Made by a program: the position numbers and the translations under genes. Of a DNA stretch of 28,566 bases, positions 25,209 through 28,566 are shown in pieces. The DNA is from a virus, in the IMG/VR virus record IMGVR_UViG_3300045972_000096, positions 1 through 28,566 of that record; one strand, 5' to 3'. Below the pieces are notes generated by a model that saw only the letters and a list, made by a program, of their open reading frames with translations, was not told the origin of the DNA and did no database searches. How positions within the stretch are numbered: position 1 is the first letter of the stretch; every line of letters begins with the position of its first letter.

Positions 25209-25400
25209 ATGAATTTTACTGTAGACAAAGCAAGAACTCCTGCTTCAAACATCATTCCTGCTGAACTGAGGGGTGACATCAAAGGTACTGTAAAGAATAC
25301 CTGTAAGAAAGACAGGGAAGGTATGCAGACCAATGCAGCTTATGCTTCTGAAAAGGGCATTACAAAAAGAGCTGCATCCAAACAACGTAGGGGATATTAA
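25209..25400 (+). CDS. Hypothetical 63-residue basic protein
   Basis: Starts MNFTVDKARTPASNIIPAEL after AAAGGGAGAAACGA. Basic and polar, no hydrophobic core evident, probably partly disordered. No family. Confidence 0.6.
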   Translation: MNFTVDKARTPASNIIPAELRGDIKGTVKNTCKKDREGMQTNAAYASEKGITKRAASKQRRGY

Positions 25401-25405
25401 TTTAA

Positions 25406-25457
25406 TATAAATATTCATAACGAACTAACTTATATTTTAGGGAGGTTCGTTATGAAT
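25406..25457 (+). promoter_or_regulatory. Late promoter abutting a start-codon hairpin (DUF1003 gene)
   Basis: The late octamer TATAAATA is at 25406-25413. ATTCATAACGAAC (25413-25425) pairs perfectly with GTTCGTTATGAAT (25445-25457); the ATG at 25452 is inside the stem and GGGAG in the loop. RNA started from the late promoter (about 25419-25420) would lack half of the 5' strand. Confidence 0.75.
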
Positions 25458-25835
25458 AAGATTAAATTAACACTAAGTCAAAAGGCATCCGATAAAGTTG
25501 CTAAGATTATTGGTTCTTGGACATTTGTTTTAATGCAAGTTACATTTTGTTTATCATGGGTCATCTTGAATACTATCCCACTTGTATTTCATTTTGACCC
25601 ATTTCCTTATTCGACCTTGGCAAATATGCTACAGATAGAAGGAGCACTAGCAGCATCTTTTATCTTGATAGCTTCTAATAGACAAGCAGAAAGAGACTCA
25701 GAAAACCTTGAAGAAGACCTTGAAATAGCAGAACATATGAAGGGTGAAATGGATTCTGTTATAGCTGAAGTAACACATATTAGAGAAGAGATGAATGAAC
25801 TAACCTCACCAGAGGAAGTATCATCAGAGGTATAA
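25452..25835 (+). CDS. DUF1003 membrane protein
   Basis: 127 residues. LSQKASDKVAKIIGSWTFVL, then the conserved W-x-x-L-N segment and FDPFPYSTLANMLQIEGALA (DUF1003 hallmark: FDPxPFxLLNxxLSxxAxxxAPxIL) with two membrane helices (residues about 17-37 and 52-72), then ASNRQAERD and a long acidic coiled-coil tail. DUF1003 proteins are widespread in bacteria, with unknown function. Expression seems timed by the hairpin and late promoter before it. Confidence 0.85.
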   Translation: MNKIKLTLSQKASDKVAKIIGSWTFVLMQVTFCLSWVILNTIPLVFHFDPFPYSTLANMLQIEGALAASFILIASNRQAERDSENLEEDLEIAEHMKGEMDSVIAEVTHIREEMNELTSPEEVSSEV

Positions 25836-26798
25836 ATGGATTTTAATAGATGTTTGTTTTCTTCATCAGATACAACAGGATGTGGTTTCATTAGGTCTTT
25901 CCTTCCAGCAAGATATCTTGATGCTCATTTCATTGGGGGGTTTAGTAGAACCAATCCAATAGACCAGATAGACCATTTCTTTTTTCAAAGACAATCCCAT
26001 AGAGACTTTTTTGAGATCGTTCCTAATCTAAAAAGATATGGGAAAAAAGTATGGTATGATATTGATGATGACCTATGGACTATACCAGATTCAAATCCAG
26101 CTAAGAAAGCTTTTAGTGAAGAAGTGTTGGGCAATATAGAAAAGATAATGTCATTATGTGATGGTATCTTTTGTTCTACTGAGCACTTAAAAAATAAATT
26201 GACAGACTTCAATAAGTGTGTTAATGTTGTTCCTAATCTGATAGAGATTCCTTTACATCCAAAAGAAGAGAAGAAGAAAATAAGAATTGGATATGCTGGT
26301 TCTACTTCACATGTAGGAGATTTCCCTTCCTCACTTGTGTATGCTCTTACAAAACTTTGGAAGAAATATGAAAGAGAAATAGAGTTTGTCTTTGTGGGTT
26401 ATATTCCACCTGAGATGAAAGATTTTTCTTATTATATACAAGGGGTAGATGCTCCTCATTATCTAAACTTATTAAACCATTTGAACCTTGATATTTTTAT
26501 TATACCATTAGAGAATGAAGAGTTTAATAAAAGTAAATCTAATCTTAAATGGTTGGATGCTAGCATTGTAGGAGCCTGTCCAGTAGTAAGTAATGTTTGT
26601 TGTTATGATGCTGTAATAGATAATGTTACTGGTGTGGTTATCAATGGTAACCAATGGTTTGATAAACTAGAGTTTTTAATTAATAATATGGAAATAACAA
26701 AAGAGATTGCACAAGGTGCATATGAATTTGTGTTAGAAAACTATACATGGAAGAATGCAGCTCACAAACAAAAAGAAGTATATCTTGCAACACTTTAA
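25836..26798 (+). CDS. GT-B fold glycosyltransferase
   Basis: 320 residues, starting immediately after the DUF1003 stop. Contains VWYDIDDDLWTIP (a phage and bacterial GT4-like signature), CDGIFCSTEHLKNKL, IRIGYAGSTSHVGDF at the start of the C-terminal nucleotide-binding domain, and PLENEEFNKSKSNLKWLDAS, the donor-binding E-x7-E region. Likely modifies phage DNA, a virion protein or host surface glycans; the acceptor is unknown. No membrane segment. Confidence 0.82.
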   Translation: MDFNRCLFSSSDTTGCGFIRSFLPARYLDAHFIGGFSRTNPIDQIDHFFFQRQSHRDFFEIVPNLKRYGKKVWYDIDDDLWTIPDSNPAKKAFSEEVLGNIEKIMSLCDGIFCSTEHLKNKLTDFNKCVNVVPNLIEIPLHPKEEKKKIRIGYAGSTSHVGDFPSSLVYALTKLWKKYEREIEFVFVGYIPPEMKDFSYYIQGVDAPHYLNLLNHLNLDIFIIPLENEEFNKSKSNLKWLDASIVGACPVVSNVCCYDAVIDNVTGVVINGNQWFDKLEFLINNMEITKEIAQGAYEFVLENYTWKNAAHKQKEVYLATL

Positions 26799-26811
26799 GG
26801 AGAATGAACTA

Positions 26812-27381
26812 ATGGAAGAATCTATTAATGTAGATGCAGCAGTGATGACAGGCAGAATGTGGATTGAGTTTGGTAAGATGTTTAATGCTATATCATCTGA
26901 AGGTTATGAGATTGTTATAGAAAGCTTTATCAAAGAACCTTATGTCAGTGCTTTTGTGGCAACTGTCTTTGGTGATGGTGCATTGATGGGTGAGTCAGAT
27001 GAGTACTTGAATCCATATGCTGCTCTGAAGGAGCTTTACTTCACAGGGTATCTTGGTATTAAGGAATGGGAAGATATCACTCTAGACTTTGAAAATGAAG
27101 AGCTACAGATACTTTGTGAAGTAGCAGACAAAGAAGGTATCACTATAGATGAGTTCATGATGAATGCTATTCAGGAACTTATTAATAGTACTCCACAAAA
27201 AGAAAAAGAAGAACCCAAAGAAGAATATACTCCTATTGAAGTAGCTGAGTGTTGCTACACTTGTGATTTTATCAGGGAAGATTATAATATTACTGGAGCT
27301 GGATGTGTAAAACTTGATAGGGAAACAGAATATCAAAAGATATGTAAACATTACTTCCCTAAAACTTTAAGGGGGTTGTGA
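26812..27381 (+). CDS. Hypothetical 189-residue protein with Cys-rich C-terminus
   Basis: Start at MEESINVDAAVMTG after TTTAAGGAGAATGAACTA; a longer frame from 26755 would overlap the transferase. Acidic N-terminal domain, a Lys/Glu linker (QKEKEEPKEEYTP), then CCYTCDF ... CVKLDRE ... CKHYFP, a probable metal-binding C-terminal knot. Unknown function. Confidence 0.68.
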   Translation: MEESINVDAAVMTGRMWIEFGKMFNAISSEGYEIVIESFIKEPYVSAFVATVFGDGALMGESDEYLNPYAALKELYFTGYLGIKEWEDITLDFENEELQILCEVADKEGITIDEFMMNAIQELINSTPQKEKEEPKEEYTPIEVAECCYTCDFIREDYNITGAGCVKLDRETEYQKICKHYFPKTLRGL

Positions 27382-27503
27382 TGCCAAAGATGTTAGACAA
27401 CTGGACTAGATGGGATAACTTAAAAGTAACCAATACTAATACAGATGAGGTGAAAGAACTTCCCCCAAAAGAAGAAGACAAAGAAGACAAAGAAAAAGAA
27501 TAA
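27381..27503 (+). CDS. Tiny acidic protein, 40 residues
   Basis: Starts MPKMLDNWTRWDNLKVTNTN; the ATG overlaps the upstream stop (TGATG) and GGGGG precedes it. The C-terminal half is a Glu/Asp/Lys tail. The strong terminator right after supports it as the last gene of the unit. Confidence 0.5.
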   Translation: MPKMLDNWTRWDNLKVTNTNTDEVKELPPKEEDKEDKEKE

Positions 27504-27506
27504 AGA

Positions 27507-27540
27507 GAAAAGAGCATCTTAGAAATAGGATGCTCTTTTC
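27507..27540 (+). terminator. Rho-independent terminator
   Basis: GAAAAGAGCATC and GATGCTCTTTTC form a 12-bp stem with a 10-nt loop, with the T run within the stem end. Confidence 0.85.
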
Positions 27541-27543
27541 TTA

Positions 27544-27572
27544 TTGACTTCTAAAGAACTTTATGATATAAA
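27544..27572 (+). promoter_or_regulatory. Promoter of the RNA ligase gene
   Basis: TTGACT, 17 bp ending TTATGA, TATAAA, directly after the terminator. Confidence 0.7.
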
Positions 27573-27602
27573 AGACAAACTTAAAGAGTTAAGGAGGATA
27601 CT

Positions 27603-28566
27603 ATGTTAGAAGTTCAAAAGTTCTTGATAGATAATGTACATTTAAATTCACCAGAGACCCAGAATGCAAACTTTGAGTTGCTGAGGGAAACCTATGGTAT
27701 AAAGTGTAACTTCCATGCTGTTCTCCCTATGGTCATCTTAAACTATGACCAGATAGAATCTCCTAAGATGGAAAAGATTGTTTGTGAGTGTCGTGGACTT
27801 GTTCTTGACACTCAGGACTACTCTATCATAGCTGGATGTATGGAGAGGTTTTTTAACATTGGGGAAGCAGAAGAGATTACTAAACACTTTGTTTGGGATG
27901 GAGATGTTGTATCTAGAGTGAAGGAAGATGGTTCTATAATCACTTTGTTCTGGTGTAAGTATACTAATGATTGGATGGTTAAGACACGTGGTTCATGGGC
28001 AGATATGCCCATTGGTGATAACCTTCCACGTTGGGATGAGTTGGTGTTTTCTTTGTTGCCCAAAAACCTTGATTGTGTGTTTGATTATAAAAGGTCTTAT
28101 GTATTTGAACTATGTTCATTGTTCAATCAGGTAGTTAGGTTGTATCCAGAGCCTAAGTTGTTTTTATTAACCATCATAGACAATAGATTTCCAGCAGAAG
28201 AAGAGCCTGATGCTTGGGTAACTTCTTTTGTAAAGATACTTAATAACAATGAAGGGTTTAATTTTGTACAACCTGCTAAAATAGATTTATCTAATGAGCA
28301 GGAAGTGAGAGCTTACATCCAGAAGCTGGAAGAAGAAGATGCTACCAATGAAGGGATTGTTGTAAGAGATAGGAATGGTCTGAGGATGAAAGTCAAGTCT
28401 GCTACTTACCTTGCTTTCTCACGTCTGGGGAACAATGGAAACACATCCTCAGACAAGAACCTAATACCTCTTATACTTGCTAATGAGCAGGATGAAGCTA
28501 TTGCCATCTTCCCTTATATTGAGCCTCGTATAAAGGAGCTGAAGAGCCTTCTGATACAGCTTCATG
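27603..28566 (+). CDS. rnlA: RNA ligase 1 (T4 Rnl1 family), 3' end missing
   Basis: 321 codons are in the window with no stop. T4 Rnl1 reseals tRNA cut in the anticodon loop by the host nuclease PrrC. Matches: VCECRGLVLDTQ (T4 ALECRGIMFEMD), CMERFFNIGE (T4 PMEKFFNLNE), motif I KEDGS with nucleophile K107 (T4 K99), YVFELCSLFNQVVRLY, motif IV NEGIVVRD near 249, motif V MKVKS near 262-266. AAGGAGGATACT precedes the ATG. With the large tRNA array and Ro60, this points to active tRNA defence or repair. Confidence 0.93.
   Translation, partial: MLEVQKFLIDNVHLNSPETQNANFELLRETYGIKCNFHAVLPMVILNYDQIESPKMEKIVCECRGLVLDTQDYSIIAGCMERFFNIGEAEEITKHFVWDGDVVSRVKEDGSIITLFWCKYTNDWMVKTRGSWADMPIGDNLPRWDELVFSLLPKNLDCVFDYKRSYVFELCSLFNQVVRLYPEPKLFLLTIIDNRFPAEEEPDAWVTSFVKILNNNEGFNFVQPAKIDLSNEQEVRAYIQKLEEEDATNEGIVVRDRNGLRMKVKSATYLAFSRLGNNGNTSSDKNLIPLILANEQDEAIAIFPYIEPRIKELKSLLIQLH

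Noticed and set aside
1-28566. CRISPR arrays, insertion sequences or integrase sites
   Set aside because: No regularly spaced repeats, transposase or integrase signatures, or flanking duplications were seen.

Overview
This window comes from a large, AT-rich double-stranded DNA phage with a T4-type core. The evidence is a set of recognisable T4 homologues: a gp55-type late sigma factor, UvsW, UvsY, a gp61-type primase, the helicase Dda and RNA ligase 1. There are also many copies of the T4 late-promoter octamer TATAAATA. Nucleotide metabolism is not T4-like: the thymidylate synthase is ThyX, and the window opens inside what looks like a class II (B12-dependent) ribonucleotide reductase. Most other promoters are host-type: TTGACA, 16-17 bp, then TG-N-TATAAT-like. 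The host cannot be named from the sequence.

Layout. Positions 1-5363 are one leftward operon: RNR, thyX, small Zn proteins, primase, late sigma factor, uvsW, uvsY. Positions 5364-5751 are a promoter region firing both ways. Positions 5752-10352 are a rightward run of small accessory genes. Positions 10353-20865 are a giant tRNA array with about 35 tRNA or tRNA-like genes. It is interrupted by homing-type endonucleases (one HNH, two GIY-YIG), an SGNH hydrolase, dda, a YqeY/GatB-domain protein and many tiny genes. An HNH gene, a metallophosphatase and a second HNH gene follow. Positions 22399-24917 hold a Ro60 (TROVE) cassette. Positions 25004-28566 hold small genes, a DUF1003 membrane protein, a glycosyltransferase and an RNA ligase 1 gene that runs off the end.

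The most striking region is 22528-24917. Five consecutive RNAs share one architecture: an outer helix, then CACAR opposite a pyrimidine-rich strand, a second helix of about 7 nt, then a TTNCNTCG loop motif. The two helices differ in sequence in every copy but stay paired, which is strong internal covariation. They end just before a phage Ro60 gene, so I read them as a tandem family of Y RNAs. Two carry a tRNA-like module arranged like bacterial YrlA (T-arm, closed acceptor hairpin, D-arm). Two share a different, pseudoknotted module. One is minimal.

The tRNA array is also unusual. All 20 amino acids are probably covered, though proline is uncertain. Many members break invariant tRNA rules. 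Several have GG in the T-loop and none in the D-loop; four have T-loop TGCAAGT together with a D-loop that has lost its GG; others have lost U33 or have odd anticodon loops. With Rnl1 and Ro60 alongside, the window looks like a tRNA supply, repair and quality-control module.

A second theme is timing. At four genes a hairpin covers the ribosome binding site or start codon, and a T4-type late promoter sits in or next to it, so that only late transcripts would escape the hairpin.
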